From Arion vulgaris (lineage: Eukaryota; Mollusca; Gastropoda; Stylommatophora; Arionidae): DNA of 64,000 nt. Numbering within the stretch: the stretch's first letter is position 1; each line of letters starts with the position of its first letter. The translations under genes were made by a program, and so were the position numbers. The stretch is taken from contig CM036765.1 in NCBI GenBank assembly GCA_020796225.1, positions 7,885,082 to 7,949,081 on the forward strand. The letters run 5' to 3'. The notes beneath the pieces were generated by a model. That model was not told the DNA's origin. It ran no database searches and saw only the letters and a list, made by a program, of their open reading frames with translations. Positions 1 through 10,925 of the stretch are shown here, one piece after another.

Positions 1-1315
1 CCATTCTTTTTTTTTCTTTGTGCGGTACCCTAGACATGCTTCACTGCTCTTGCTATATGTAGATGCTATGTTGTACCATGTTCTATCTATGTTGTCAGTT
101 TCATCCGTATTTTCATTACTTTCTAAGGCTTGGAATCTGTTCTTTATCTGCATTATAAACTTATCCTTTACTTCCGTGTCTTTTAGTCTATCCACATCGA
201 ACCTCTTTTGGAAGTTTTTCTGTTATCCTGTTTTTCTTAGTTTAAGTTTGACATAAGCTGTGACTAGGTGGTGGTCGCTACCAACATCTGCACCTCTCTT
301 GACTACAACATCTAGCAGCGGGCGTCTCCAGGGTCCATTGATCATTATATGGTCTATTTGGTTTTATCTCTGCCATTAGGGGAATATCATGTTAATTTGT
401 GGATATCTAAATGTTGAAATATGGTTCCTCCTATAACGAGATTATTCATGCTGCAGAAGTTTACTAAACGTTCCCATTTTCGTTCATCATACCACATCCA
501 TATTTTCCCATAGTTCTATAACTATGAGTGTTGTCTTGTCCGACTATCGCATTGAGATCTCCCATAACAATGATAACATCATTGGATGGTGACTTGTCTA
601 ATTCTGCTTGTAGGTTTTCGTAGTACGAGTCTTTCTTTGTATCCTCGCTATCATTAGTTGGCGCATAGCATTGTAGGATTGTGATGTTTGTATGCTTCCC
701 CCTTTAGTCTGATCTTAATCAAGTGGCTGCTGATAGGTTTCCATTCTAACAGACATTTTTCCACGCCTTTTCTTAGGATTACTGCTACTACTTCATGGTG
801 TAGGTCATCGTCTCGTCCAGAAAAAGGACTGTTTCACCTGTTACAGTGGTACTTCTTCCATTTCCTGTCCATCTGCTCTCGCTAACCCCTAGTATATGTA
901 GATTATATCTTCTCATTTCTGCTGTTATTTGTGATAGTTTTCCAGTTTCGTACATTGTTCTTACATTCCAGCATCCAATTCTGGTCTTGGTTTTGGCATT
1001 CAGGACTTCCGTCCTCATGAAAGTATCTTTTCGGCTTTCACCACTTCCAGTCATGTGAGTCAATGACTTGGTAGCCTGATATAGGTTGTATGTTTGTTTT
1101 TGTTTCGTAACTTTAATTTTTAAAAAGGATGGGATCGTTAGTCCCAAGCCCAACCCCAACCTGGAGGACCAGGAGACCATGCTTGTCTGTCCCTCTTCAG
1201 TGACCTTTCCGGCTTGGTAACCCTTCCAGGAACATACATTCCCGCCGTCCTAGCTCACTGTATCATTGGAGCACGCAAGCCTCCCCACCACTACAAGGTA
1301 ATGGCCTCATGGGGA

Positions 1316-1318
<3 letters not shown>
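1..1318 (-). mobile_element. RTE-like LINE, endonuclease half (broken, runs off left edge)
   Basis: Read on the minus strand, this is the apurinic/apyrimidinic (APE) endonuclease domain of a non-LTR retrotransposon, the kind often mis-annotated as craniofacial development protein 2-like. Motifs in order: GCWNVRTM near 1020, SESRWTG near 880 (catalytic Glu), GDLNAIVGQDN near 560, NNLVIGGT near 440 and GADVGSDHHL near 270 (catalytic Asp/His). The first ~130 residues (1180 down to 788) are open; after that the frame breaks more than once. A leader-like stretch fills 1181-1318 before a TA microsatellite. The reverse transcriptase half would lie left of the window. Endonuclease identity is firm; clade assignment (RTE-like) is inference. 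Confidence 0.85.
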
Positions 1319-1375
<57 letters not shown>

Positions 1376-1398
1376 TGTTTTGTATATATATATATATG
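1319..1398. repeat. (TA)n microsatellite
   Basis: About 80 bp of nearly pure TA dinucleotide repeat with two short interruptions, directly at the 5' side of the LINE fragment on its left. Confidence 0.97.
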
Positions 1399-1987
1399 TG
1401 GAAGTATTCGCAGAAAAAGTTAAGGATGAAGAAGGACAAAATATTTCATTACTAGAGTAAACAATGTTGAAATAAAAGTACGGTAAAGAAAAAGTTTGTA
1501 TTATTGCCAAGAAATGGTGAGGTAATCATAGAAATAACTGTAGGGCAGCGATGACCAATGTGGCGCCCACCGGCCTTCTTGCCCTACATTCATGAAAGCC
1601 AACTTTGCTCTCCTGACTTTAAAGCTAATCAGAGTACAAGAAAACTAACAATTTTAGGTTGTGTTTTTTATATGTAGCGTTCCGACGAACACAATCATCC
1701 CGCTTTGTATTCTTGTTTACCCGTGTCTGACGGGACTTGTAAAGGGGAGAATAATTTGTTAACACTGCCACCTACAAGGCTTGTAGTAAGAGACGACGGA
1801 GGTATGAGCCTAGAGAAGCTACCTAGTAAATAAAAAGCGTTGCAAAAATCGGATCTGCTGGCCTACTTATAGGTGCAAACTGGACAACGTACAATCGTTC
1901 TTAGGCTCAGATCACATACAAAACATAAGTGGTTCAACAAGTAGTAGGTATGGAGTGTTTAAAAGAATATTCTAGTTTTAACTGCCC
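1399..1987. other. Non-coding; short inverted repeat and a dispersed repeat
   Basis: No gene seen. At 1540-1548 and 1581-1589 there is a 9-bp inverted repeat (TGTAGGGCA / TGCCCTACA) around a GC-rich stretch that loosely resembles a hAT transposon end (CAGCGATGACCAATGTGGCG), but no second end was found. About 1805-1910 is similar by eye to 18040-18150: both share CTACC-TAGTAAATAAAA, then AATCGGAT-TGCTGG, then ACAACGTA. This is a diverged dispersed repeat. Confidence 0.45.
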
Positions 1988-2630
1988 ATAACCCCACCAT
2001 TGCATCCCCTTGCATAACCCACCACTTGCATAACCCCACCACTTACATAACCCACCACTTGCATAATACCATTTGCATAACTTTACACTTGCATATACCA
2101 ATTATGTATAACACACTTTGAAATAACCCCACCATCTGCAAACTCCACCATTGCATAACTCCACCACTTACATAACCCCACCACTTGCATAACTCTACCA
2201 CTTGCATAACCCCACCACTTGCATAACCCCACCACTTGTATAACCGCACCACTTGTATAACCCCACCACTTGCATAACTCCACCACTTGCATAACTCCAC
2301 CACTTGCATAACTCCACCACTTGCATAACCCCACCACTTGTATAACTCCACCACTTGCATAACTCCACCACTTGCATAACCCCACCACTTGCATAACTCC
2401 ACCACTTGCATAACTCCACCACTTGCATAACCCCACCACTTACATAACCCCACCACTTGCATAACCCCACCACTTGCATAACTCCACCACTTGCATAACT
2501 CCACCACTTGCATAACCCCACCACTTACATAACCCCACCACTTGTATAACCCCACCACTTGCATAACTCCACCACTTGCATAACTCCACCACTTGCATAA
2601 CCCCACCACTTGCATAACCCCACCACTTGC
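1988..2630. repeat. 18-bp minisatellite (TTGCATAACYCCACCACY)
   Basis: Roughly 30 copies of an 18-bp unit, interrupted by a degenerate patch at about 2060-2130. The unit length is a multiple of three, so long stop-free frames on the minus strand (2043-2657, repeating KWWGYASGGVMQ) are a by-product and not a gene. Variation between units is mostly C/T at one position. Confidence 0.95.
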
Positions 2631-2668
2631 TTTTTTCACTGGAAAATGCATTTGCATCTCAACTATTT

Positions 2669-3541
2669 AAACATTATTATTAGTATTATTATTCATCAAA
2701 TAGGTTGTCCTGAGCAGAACTTTGATACCCCAACAGTCCTCCGAAATTTCTCTCTCTCATAGGCCAGATGTCTTGCCTCTGCAGCCGTCATGTTCAAACC
2801 ATCAGTTACATCCTGAATCCATCTTCTCCGTGGTCTTCCTCTTCTTCTCTTTGCCGGTATCCTCCTTCCATGATGGTCTTCTCCAGCCCTTCATGTCTTT
2901 TTATATGTCCAAAATATCTCAATTTTCTTTTTCGTATTTGTAGCATCAGCCAGTTTTCTTTGATTTTGAGTTCTTTCTAGATAGACCTATTTGTTCTCTT
3001 CTCTGTCCAATATATACGAAGGACTCTTCTGTAACACGTATATTCAAAAGCACATATGTTTTTCCAATGCTCTATTAAATGTCCATGCTTCACACCCATA
3101 CGTTGCCACTGGGAATATGTATACTCTTAGTATTCTGATGTTTTGTTTTCTTATCAGTTCGTTCCATACTGTTTTTAGTTGTTTAATTTTTTGTAAAGCA
3201 TGTTTGTTTTTCTTTCAATTTCCTTCATCCATTTCCATCTGTTGTTAACAGTGAACCAAGATATTCAAAAATGTCCATATTTTCTTTTTTCTCTCCATTT
3301 ATAAAAATATAGTTTGTCATGTTCGTTTTATCTGTTGTCATTATTTTTGTTTTTGCCACATTGAGATATAGATTTGTTTTTCGTTTTATTTTTCACTTCC
3401 TAATAATTTCTAATCCCTTTTGTGATGTTGAGAGTAACACTGTATCGTCAGCGTATCGTAGTTCGGGTATATCTCTTCCACCGATTATAAAAGGATCGTA
3501 TTTTTTTCCCGCTATCTCCTGTAACATTCCTCATGATGTTT
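2669..3541 (-). mobile_element. LINE fragment A (RT C-terminal half)
   Basis: Minus-strand reverse transcriptase remains. ELRYADDTVLLSTSQ (RT motif C, YADD) lies near 3420-3465, followed by a KTKIMTTD-like stretch, EYLGSLLT and the C-terminal FPVATYGCEAWTFN near 3100. Frames are broken several times. The 3' end is a TTTGATGAATAATAAT-type tail at 2669-2705. Its upstream end at 3541 meets the 3' tail of fragment B, so either B inserted into A or A was truncated there. Confidence 0.8.
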
Positions 3542-4455
3542 TCTCATCATCATCGGTGCCGTCTCCACATCGAAGGTTGGCTGCAATGAATCTCCAGCAT
3601 CCTCTGTCTTTCGCCTTGGTGTTGCACACTGCCAGACTGTAACCTGTCCATTTCTTAAAGTTTACTTCCTACTTATCTCTCGTCTTTCTTTTGCTCTTCC
3701 CGCTCAACTTTCCCTCTAGTAAATATTTTATCATGGTGTCATGTCTTTTTATTTGCCCAAAATACTTTACTTGTCTGAATTTAATTTCTCTTAATAATTG
3801 TTTCTTCATGCCTAGTTTTCCTAAAACTTGTTTATTTTCTGTTTTTCTGTCCATTAAACTCTGCCATCTCTATATATCCACATCTCAAATGCATCAATTC
3901 TGTTTCTAACTGCTTGTTTATTGTCCATGTCCAGATATGTAAAGCATTTGATCATTCTCATTTTTAGCCTGTTTGTAATTTGTTTGGATTTCAATAACTT
4001 TCTAGTACTATTGAAATTATCCTTTGCCATTCCTATTCTCTTTTTAATTTCTGTTATACATCTACCATCATCTGTTATCATCTGACCAAGATATAAGAAA
4101 CGTTTTACTTAATGTAATAATTCTCCATGTATTTTTATATTCATTTTAGGTTTCTCCATTTCCTTGTTGATTACCATAGTATTTGTTTTCTGTATGTTAA
4201 TGTCTAATCCATATTCCTTGCTAGTTTTGTCCAACTGGTCCACTAGTTCTTGTAATTCTTGTTCACTTTCTGCTACCAATACTGTGTCATCTGCATATCT
4301 TAAGTTGTTCATTATTTTCCCATTGATCTTGAGTCCTTTCATTCCCTCTAGTTATTTGAAGATGTTTTCTGCATATATGTTAAACAGACAAGGCAAACAG
4401 AATGCAGCCTTATCCGACTCCCTGTCTATGTCAAACCAGTCTGATGTATCATCAC
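3542..4455 (-). mobile_element. LINE fragment B (RT C-terminal half)
   Basis: Minus-strand non-LTR reverse transcriptase, 5'-truncated. NLRYADDTVLVAES (motif C) lies near 4265-4310, followed by an open 77-residue piece (4342-4109), then TDDGRCITEIKKRIGMAK (4081-3854), then QVKYFGQIKRHDTMIK (3854-3669), the usual C-terminal connection region of RTE-like LINEs. The 3' end carries a short ATGATGATGAG tail at 3542. The pieces lie in different frames, so it is not functional. Confidence 0.82.
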
Positions 4456-4576
4456 ATCACAATTATTATTATTAGTAGTAGTAATAGTGGCTCGTCACAT
4501 GGCGACCGTGCCTCCAAAACCCTCAGTCCGATGCGCACTAATGTATAAAAACATTTGACAGCACTGATGTAGTGGG
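4456..4576. other. Simple-sequence patch and unassigned DNA
   Basis: A short (ATT)n/(AGT)n run at about 4460-4487 followed by unassigned sequence. No coding potential seen. Confidence 0.5.
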
Positions 4577-4840
4577 TTTCTGAGGTGTAGTGGTAGGATG
4601 TGCGCCTGTCGTTATAAAAATACTCGGTTCATTTCCATACTGAAGCGATCAGGTTTTTTCTTCCATATATCCCTAATCTCAATTTAGGTGAGATCGACTA
4701 CCTTGTCCTATCGGAGATGGACGATAAAACGTACGTCCTGTGTTCAGGTTGAGAACTTTCCGTGTAAGAAAGGGATTGAAGCATTCGTGGTTATTCACCG
4801 AAGTGCAATCATGATGGATATACCAATCAATCATCCCAGC
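4577..4840 (+). other. Possible tRNA-derived SINE head (weak)
   Basis: GTAGTGGTAGGATG followed about 35 bp later by GGTTCATTTCC resembles the A and B boxes of a tRNA-type RNA polymerase III promoter (4578-4635), as in SINE heads. The rest to 4840 is unassigned. No target duplication was recognised, so this is only a candidate. Confidence 0.3.
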
Positions 4841-5117
4841 AATATGTAATTTCAGTGGTCTCTGTGACTGAGTGGTTAAGTCCTTTGCCCTGTGAGTCGA
4901 AGGTCGTGGGTTCGAATCCCGACCGCGCCGTTCTGTTCACGAGTGCAGTTTTTTTCCAGAGACCCCTACGATTGTTGATGGAGCTACGGAGTACTTTGTG
5001 CAATACTCTGGTAGGTGGCGGGCCGTTTCTGTGGAGAGGGGCCGAGCATATGGGGTAAAAACCCGGTGCAATGAAGTCAATCATTCGGCTTTTAAACCCT
5101 TTTAATATGTAATTTCA
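4841..5117 (+). mobile_element. tRNA-derived SINE with 14-bp target duplication
   Basis: The 5' part (from 4855) looks like a tRNA of the Ser/Leu type: an A-box-like TGACTGAGTGGTTAAG and a perfect B box GGTTCGAATCC at about 4910-4920, so it should be transcribed by RNA polymerase III. A non-tRNA body follows to 5103. The insertion is bounded by perfect direct repeats AATATGTAATTTCA at 4841-4854 and 5104-5117, which is direct evidence of retroposition. The SINE body is about 249 bp. It is probably mobilised in trans by one of the LINEs in this window; that partner is inference. Confidence 0.9.
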
Positions 5118-5445
5118 TTTGAGAAGAAGCGGTCGTTCAATGACAATCTTCTTTGAAGAAAGGTGTAGGTATATTTGGGCTTATAGTTTATACTGGTTTT
5201 TTGTTTTGACTTCTTGTCATGTTTCACGTAAAAATGTGCATAAACAGAATAATATTATCTTGTAGATTGAAATTTGTTTTCTTTAAACTTATACAAAATG
5301 ACAGCTAAATGTTTACACAGAAGAAGGATATCGACAGACTAAAACTGAAAACAACTTTCTTTGCTAGTATTCAGTTTAACAAGATAATTGTATACACTGA
5401 AGAAGAGAAATATGGACAGTACTATAGACTGTGGAATGTCTTCTT
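5118..5445. other. Unassigned AT-rich DNA before a satellite
   Basis: No gene recognised. From about 5300 it contains loose precursors of the following 64-bp unit (ACAGAAGA, ACTATAGACTG). Confidence 0.5.
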
Positions 5446-6527
5446 AAAATATACTACAGCTGAAATAAAAAATGTGCACAGAAGATATACAAGAGTGCCA
5501 GAGTTAAATAAAATATACTACAGCTGACAAGACAAAGGTGCACAGAAGATATACAAGAGTGCTAGAGTTAAATAAAATATACTACAGCTGACATGACAAA
5601 GGTGTACAGAAGATATACAAGAGTGCCAGAGTTAAATAAAATATACTACAGCTGACATGACAAAGGTGCACAGAAGATATACAAGAGTGCCAGAGTTAAA
5701 TAAAATATACTACAGCTGACATGAAAAAGGTGCACAGAAGATATACAAGAGTGCCAGAGTTAAATAAAATATACTACAGCTGACAAGACAAAGGTGCACA
5801 GAAGATATACAAGACTGCTAGAGTTAAATAAAATATACTACAGCTGACAAGACAAAGGTGCACAGAAGATATACAAGAGTGCCAGAGTTAAATAAAATAT
5901 ACTACAGCTGACATGAAAAAGGTGCACAGAAGATATACAAGAGTGCCAGAGTTAAATAAAATATACTACAGCTGACATGACAAAGGTGCACAGAAGATAT
6001 ACAAGAGTGCCAGAGTTAAATAAAATATACTACAGCTGACAAGACAAAGGTGCACAGAAGATATACAAGAGTGCCAGAGTTAAATAAAATATACTACAGC
6101 TGACATGACAAAGGTGCACAGAAGATATACAAGAGTGCCAGAGTTAAATAAAATATACTACACCTGACATGAAAATGCACAGAAGATATACAAGAGTGCA
6201 GAGTTAAATAAAATATACAAGCTGACATGACAAAGTGACAGAAGATATACAGACTGCTAGATTAAATAAAATATACTACAGCTGAATGACAAGGTGCACA
6301 GAAGATATACAAGAGTGCTAGAGTTAAATAAAATATACTACAGCTGAATGAAAAGTCACAGAAGATATACATGAGTGCCAGAGTTAAATAAAATATACTA
6401 CAGCTGACATGACAAAGGTGTACAGAAGATATACAAGACTGCCAGAGTTAAATAAAATATACTACAGCTGACATGACAAAGGTGTACAGAAGATATACAA
6501 GAGTGCCAGAGTTAAATAAAATATACA
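5446..6527. repeat. 64-bp satellite array
   Basis: About 17 head-to-tail copies of a 64-bp unit containing GTGCACAGAAGATATACAAG, then AGTGCCAGAGTTAAATAAAA and TATACTACAGCTGACATGAC. Units around 6170-6360 show small deletions. The unit is not a multiple of three and is full of stops, so it is not coding. Confidence 0.96.
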
Positions 6528-6884
6528 TATATTCTTCAAATCACAACTATATTCTTTACAAATATTTTTAAAAAACTTTAAGTGTACATAAAAAACGGGG
6601 GAGAGGAAACATGTGTACAGAAAAAAGTGTATAAAAAAAAAAAGTATACGAAAAAAACAATCTGCTATTTTATTCTGACAGCTATGTTTAGCAACGTTTA
6701 AGCTGAACATGTGAAGAGAAAAAGAATAATTGATATTCTTGGGCTGACTGTTTTTTCTTTAGAAATCTTCAAACTGACAATAACAAGTGTACAGAGATGA
6801 AAGATATCAATAATCTTAAGCTGACAATGATTTGTTTAGAAATGTTCAATCTGATATAATAAATGTCTACATATGCACTTTGTA
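6528..6884. other. AT-rich satellite edge
   Basis: Decayed relatives of repeat words seen elsewhere in the window (GTGTACAGA, TTTAGAAATNTTCAA, CTGACAAT), also found near 10100-10200 and 10800-10900. No gene seen. Confidence 0.55.
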
Positions 6885-7059
6885 AAAAGATATGGAACAG
6901 TGGAATATAGCTAAAGGAATGGAAGAGAACTATATTTATCCCAATACCAAAAAGGCAATCAAACAGAGTGCACAAATTATAAAACAGTGACACTAATCAG
7001 CTATGCTAGTAAGATCTTGATTAAAATCATCATGGGAAGAATCCACAAGAAATTGTAAG

Positions 7060-7198
7060 AGCAGATCAACATTGTGCAGGCTGGTTTCAGAAGAGGAGAT
7101 CAACATTGTGCAGACTGGTTTCAGAAGAGGAGATCAACATTGTGCAGACTGGTTTCAGAAGAGGAGATCAACATTGTGCAGGCTGGTTTCAGAAGAAA
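7060..7198 (+). repeat. Nascent ~34-bp tandem repeat inside the LINE RT
   Basis: Four tandem copies of a ~34-bp segment (GATCAACATTGTGCAG followed by RCTGGTTTCAGAAGAG) that encodes the conserved Q-AGFRRG motif of the RT. A period that is not a multiple of three destroys the frame. This is a coding motif caught in the act of becoming a minisatellite. Confidence 0.88.
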
Positions 7199-7645
7199 CA
7201 GATAAACTAGGGAGCATATATTAAATATGAGAATCATCATTGAAAAATGTAGAGAGCATAAAGTAGTCCTGTTTGCTTGCCTTGTTGACTATTCAAAGTC
7301 CTTTGATTGTGTAAAACACCACAAGTTATGGGACATTATGCCACAGATAGGGTTCTCACCTCATATAGTGCATATTGTAAAAATGCTATACAAAGACCAA
7401 CAAGCTGCTGTGAGAATAGAAGAGAGAACATCAGAGTGGTTTGTCATAGGCCAAGGAGTCAGACAGGGCTGCATTTTGTAAAACCGTGTCTTTCAACATA
7501 TATACTGAAAACATCATGAATGTCGAGATCGCAGAGATGCGTCATGACGCGCTGGTGATCAGAGGTCACGAGTTACCAGAATTAAGATATGCTGACGATA
7601 CAGTGCTATTATCTACGTCACAAAATGGCATAGAGAACTTGATAC

Positions 7646-7872
7646 GGTCCATTGCCTGCGTGCCCAGCGTGTTCGTAGCGCGTTGGACTACGGGTTACTA
7701 GTCCTCTGTAAGTGCAGGTTCAACTCCGCAGACTGGAAGAAAAGCTACAGGTTCCCAGATTTACGGTGTTCGTGGCACCGAGCCGAAGGGTTACGATGTC
7801 CATGACACCGAGCTGAAGAGCTTTCAGCTCAAGTGCTTCTGGATCGGAAAAAATAAAAAAATAAGGTCCATT
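7646..7872 (+). mobile_element. tRNA-derived SINE inserted in LINE C
   Basis: A 211-bp insert flanked by direct repeats GGTCCATT (7646-7653 and 7865-7872). Its head has tRNA-like boxes: TAGCGCGTTGGACTACGG (A-box region) and GGTTCAACTCC (B box, about 7728-7738). It ends in an A-rich tail (AAAAAATAAAAAAATAA). The insertion falls between RT motif C and the RT thumb of the host LINE. It is of a different family from the SINE at 4855. Confidence 0.87.
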
Positions 7873-8483
7873 AACAAAACCATTATCTCAGTACACTGAA
7901 AACGAAGATATTTACAACTGATACAACAGAATTGATTGCTAATATATGTGTCAACGGCCACAAAATCGAAAGAGTCCACAACTTTAATACCTTTGTCATT
8001 GCTGACAAACGACTGGAATGATATAAAAGAACTAATTAACCTATGGAAGGGAACTGACATAAGAACAAAAATCAAGCGTTTAAGAGCCTTCGTTTTTTCC
8101 TTGCCAACTTATGGTTGTGAGACATGGACCATTGACAAAGCGGCGGAGAAGATCATTAATATCTTTGAATGCAACTGCTCAGAAGAGAACTTAGAATATC
8201 AAGGACAGAGAAAAGAACAAATGCTTCTGTTCTGCAGCAGCTTGATATTAAAGTGAATTGAATATTAAAGAGCAAACATCATGGACAATTAATATTTCGG
8301 ACACATAAAACGACATGAGTGCTAGAGAGATAAGTTTGGAGGGAATGGTGCCTGGAAGACGAAGATGAGAGGAAGACATAGTAGACGATGGGTGCAGGAT
8401 GTAATTGACGATCTGAGATTGACTGCTGCTGACGCCGTTCAACTTGTACAGAACAGAGAGTTTTTCAGAACTTTTGTAATAGA

Positions 8484-8549
8484 AGCCAAGTTCCTGAAGG
8501 CGCAATCTACTTGATGATGATGACATATGGAGAAGATTATTGACAGCTC
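8484..8549. repeat. First copy of a duplicated block (left part)
   Basis: TTCCTGAAGG, then CTACTTGATGATGATGACAT and ATGGAGAAGATTATTGACAG. The same block recurs at 10712-10790. Here the block is split by the Penelope-like insertion and continues at 10083-10200. Confidence 0.75.
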
Positions 8550-10082
8550 TAGTCTGAAAATGCTTGTCTATTCTTGGGTTATCTTGAACACCTAGTATGG
8601 ACTACATATGATGGCCCCTTCCGTCTGTCTATCACAGATACATTGATGACTGTATTGGCATTACTAATATGCCTGAAGCCGATTTATCACGCTTCATTAA
8701 TGTTTTCAACGATTCTATTCGTTTTACTTCTCACATCTCCACTACTTGTGTCAACTTTCTTGACATTACTATCTCCATAGCCTATCCACTATCACTACAT
8801 CAGTATATTACAAGCCTACTGATGCACATAGTTTTCTCCTTTATACTACTTCCGATCCCCGGGCTTGTCGTGACTCTTTGCCATTCTCGTAGCTCTTGCG
8901 CCTTTGTAGCGAAGACGATGATTTTCTTGAGAGAGCTTGCGAGATGCTTGATTTCTTTCGCAGGCGACTATACCCGGAGAGGGTGCTTGTCTGAGCTATG
9001 CATCGAGTTCAGAAAATCACTCGTCAGCAGGCCCTTACCAGCCAGCGTAGGAATACTAACTCTGACAGAGTAAAACTTATTTTAACTTTCCACCCCCATA
9101 GTTCACTGGTGAAAAATATTTATTCCGTCATTTGTCTATCCTTAAGTCAGATCCTGAGACCTGTTCTGTCTTCCCCAACTATCCTTTGGTGGCTTACAGA
9201 CGGGACAGCAGTCTTAAGGATATGTTGGTACACAGTCGCCTTAAGTCCGATATCCAGACTCATTTTGGCACTGTTCAGTGTGGCTGTCGGCGTTGCAACA
9301 CGTGTGCTTATGTGATACAGACGCGTACTGTATGTTTTCCTTTAGCCACGTTTCTTATTGACGATGGTTTCACATGCGAGTCCCGTAATCTTATTATGCC
9401 ATTATCTGTAAGCGGTGTAACAAAGCTTATATCGGCGAGACAGGCAAGAGGCTCAGTGACCGATTCGCCCAACACTTGCGCGACATACGCCAATGATCTG
9501 TGACCCCTGTAGCCACCCATTTCATTATACTGGCCATTTAGGAGCTCACGATGTCCAGGTCACAGCCATCCGATCGTGTTCCTCTGATGATCGCAGTCGA
9601 TTTGCTCTGGAGAATCGGTTGATTTCTTTGTATGGTACCTTGCGACCACATGGGCTCAACGTATTACATTCCTATGCTTCTTAGTACTTTCTCTTCCCAT
9701 GCATTGTAATCTATATGGGTATATGTTGCATGTATTCAAGTTATATATTTACTAGATTTTTCATCGTTTCTCTTCCGTTCTATTTCTAGTTTTTATGTGT
9801 GTTTTTGTGTTACATTTATTTCGTTATTCGTTTTTATTCCCAGTTTTTTTTTTTTATTTCCAGATTTTCATTAGAAACGTTTGTTTTTGGTCGTCCATTT
9901 TTTTTTAAAATTTGTCAGTCCTGTTCGTTTGCTTGATAAAGGCCTTGTTGGTCAAATCGTTGCTGTATTTTGTCATTGTTTTTGTAATTTGTAAAACTAC
10001 AGTACTTTGTGATTACGTGTTTTGCCAATCAAATAGCTTTAGTGCAGTCTCATCTATTTTGTGAGTAGTCTGAAAAATGCTT
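8550..10082 (+). mobile_element. Penelope-like element 1 (5'-truncated, decayed)
   Basis: Plus-strand copy of the same family as the element at 37187-40014, starting late in the RT domain. Recognisable pieces: LEHLVWTTYDGP (near 8590), a broken counterpart of the YIDD catalytic motif (near 8640), NVFND-IRFTSHIST-CVNFLDITIS (8700-8780), SDPETCSVFPNYPLVAYRRD (near 9150-9200), and the GIY-YIG endonuclease end FALENRLISLYGTLRPHG (near 9600-9650) to a stop at 9682. Several frameshifts. The flanks TAGTCTGAAAATGCTT (8550-8565) and the near-identical 10066-10082 look like its target-site duplication, although the last bases at the left junction also match the element. Confidence 0.85.
9932..9960 (+). 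other. Degenerate hammerhead-like motif of Penelope-like element 1
   Basis: CTTGATAAAGGCC-TTGTT-GGTC followed by AAATCG. In the better copy at 39879-39906 the corresponding tail is GAAACG. The hairpin GGCC/GGTC is kept, but the GAAA of a hammerhead core is changed here, so no activity is expected. Confidence 0.4.
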
Positions 10083-10199
10083 TCATTTCTAATGTTCAAT
10101 CTCACAGCTAAATAAAAGTGTACACATAATCATATGAAATGTAATAGTCTTTGACTGTTAATTTCTTTAGAAATATTGAATCTGACTTAAAACAAGATT

Positions 10200-10711
10200 T
10201 CTCCTTCCTTCCTCTGCGTTCCCGGCCTAAACTGTTGAACCAACTTTTATCATGAATTTTACCGTGGTTTTTAGGGACTGTTCCTCCGTACAGCTTTTCG
10301 CAGAGCCCTGTGTTTAGAGGCCATGTTTTTGTTCTTATACCTGCTAACCGTTGACAGTCTTGCAGAACGTGCTATGCCGTCATGTCCGCCTTTTCACAGG
10401 GGCACAGGTTAGTTGTGCCAATCTTAAATTTGTCGAACATGTGGGCTCGGAGTTTGTTGTGACCTGTGCGGAGGCGAAGTATGGTAACTTGTTCACTACG
10501 AGAGAGACAGTAGTACCGGTCACTGTTGGAGTGCTGAGGGTGTTCTTTTGTCCATTTGTCTCTGTAGTGCGAACCGATTGTTGTTCTGGCTTCCTCATAA
10601 CTGACCTCGTGATCAGTCTGAGGTAGTCTCCTGGCTTTTTTGGCTAGTTTGTCCGCTGTTTCGTTTCCACTTACATTACAGTGTGATGGTATCCACTGAA
10701 TGACGGTGCAT
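10200..10711 (-). mobile_element. Jockey-like LINE 3' fragment (RNase H end and C-terminus)
   Basis: On the minus strand: WIPSHCNVSGNETADKLAKK (RNase H C-terminal motif with His and Asp, near 10640-10690), then EVSYEEARTTIGSHYRDKW, then EQVTILRLRTGHNKLRAHMF, a CPCEKADMTA Cys cluster near 10370-10385, and EHVLQDCQRLAGI near 10350. It matches the C-terminus of the plus-strand copy at 26200-26650. It lies between two copies of the same satellite-like block, so it is an insertion or a recombination product. Confidence 0.83.
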
Positions 10712-10925
10712 TCCTGAAGGGACAAGCTACTTGATGATGATGACATATGGAGCAGATTATTGACAGTTCTAGTCTTTAAAATGATTTCATTTCTAATGTT
10801 CAATCTAACAGCTAAATAAAAGTGTACACATAATCAAATGAAATTTAATAGTATTAGACTGTTTATTTCTTTAGAAATATTGAAGCTGACTTCAAACAAG
10901 ATTTGTCCAATCTACCTCCACCTTC
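10712..10925. repeat. Second copy of the duplicated block
   Basis: Corresponds to 8484-8549 joined to 10083-10200: the same order of TTCCTGAAGG, CTACTTGATGATGATGAC, ATATGGAG-AGATTATTGACAG, CTAGTCT, TTTCATTTCTAATGTTCAAT, CTAAATAAAAGTGTACACAT and TTTCTTTAGAAATATTGAA. The copy lacks the Penelope insertion and so shows the empty site for it. Confidence 0.78.

Larger units (their letters stand above)
6885..8483 (+). mobile_element. LINE fragment C, reverse transcriptase to 3' end, split by a SINE
   Basis: Plus-strand RT. AGFRRG motif near 7080; motif A LVDYSKSFDCVKHH (7283-7320); motif B GQGVRQGCIL (7450-7481), followed at once by an in-frame stop; motif C LRYADDTVLLSTS (7579-7620). A tRNA-derived SINE then interrupts the gene at 7646-7872. 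The rest resumes with ICVNGHKIERVHNF and the C-terminal PTYGCETWTIDKA near 8110. A RRWVQDVIDDLRLT stretch near 8380 closes it. 5'-truncated and frameshifted, so not functional. Confidence 0.85.

Noticed and set aside
788..1180. Host gene craniofacial development protein 2
   Set aside because: The similarity is to the APE endonuclease of a LINE; the left continuation is a broken endonuclease, and the same family recurs with RT at 11985-14468.
2043..2657. Trp-rich 204-codon minus-strand ORF over the 18-bp array
   Set aside because: A simple repeat translation; the same array gives several overlapping frames.
4855..4926. A functional tRNA-Ser or tRNA-Leu gene
   Set aside because: It is continuous with a 249-bp unit bounded by a 14-bp target duplication, so it is the head of a SINE.
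5446..6527. 64-bp direct repeats as a CRISPR-like array
   Set aside because: Head-to-tail satellite with no variable spacers, in an animal genome.
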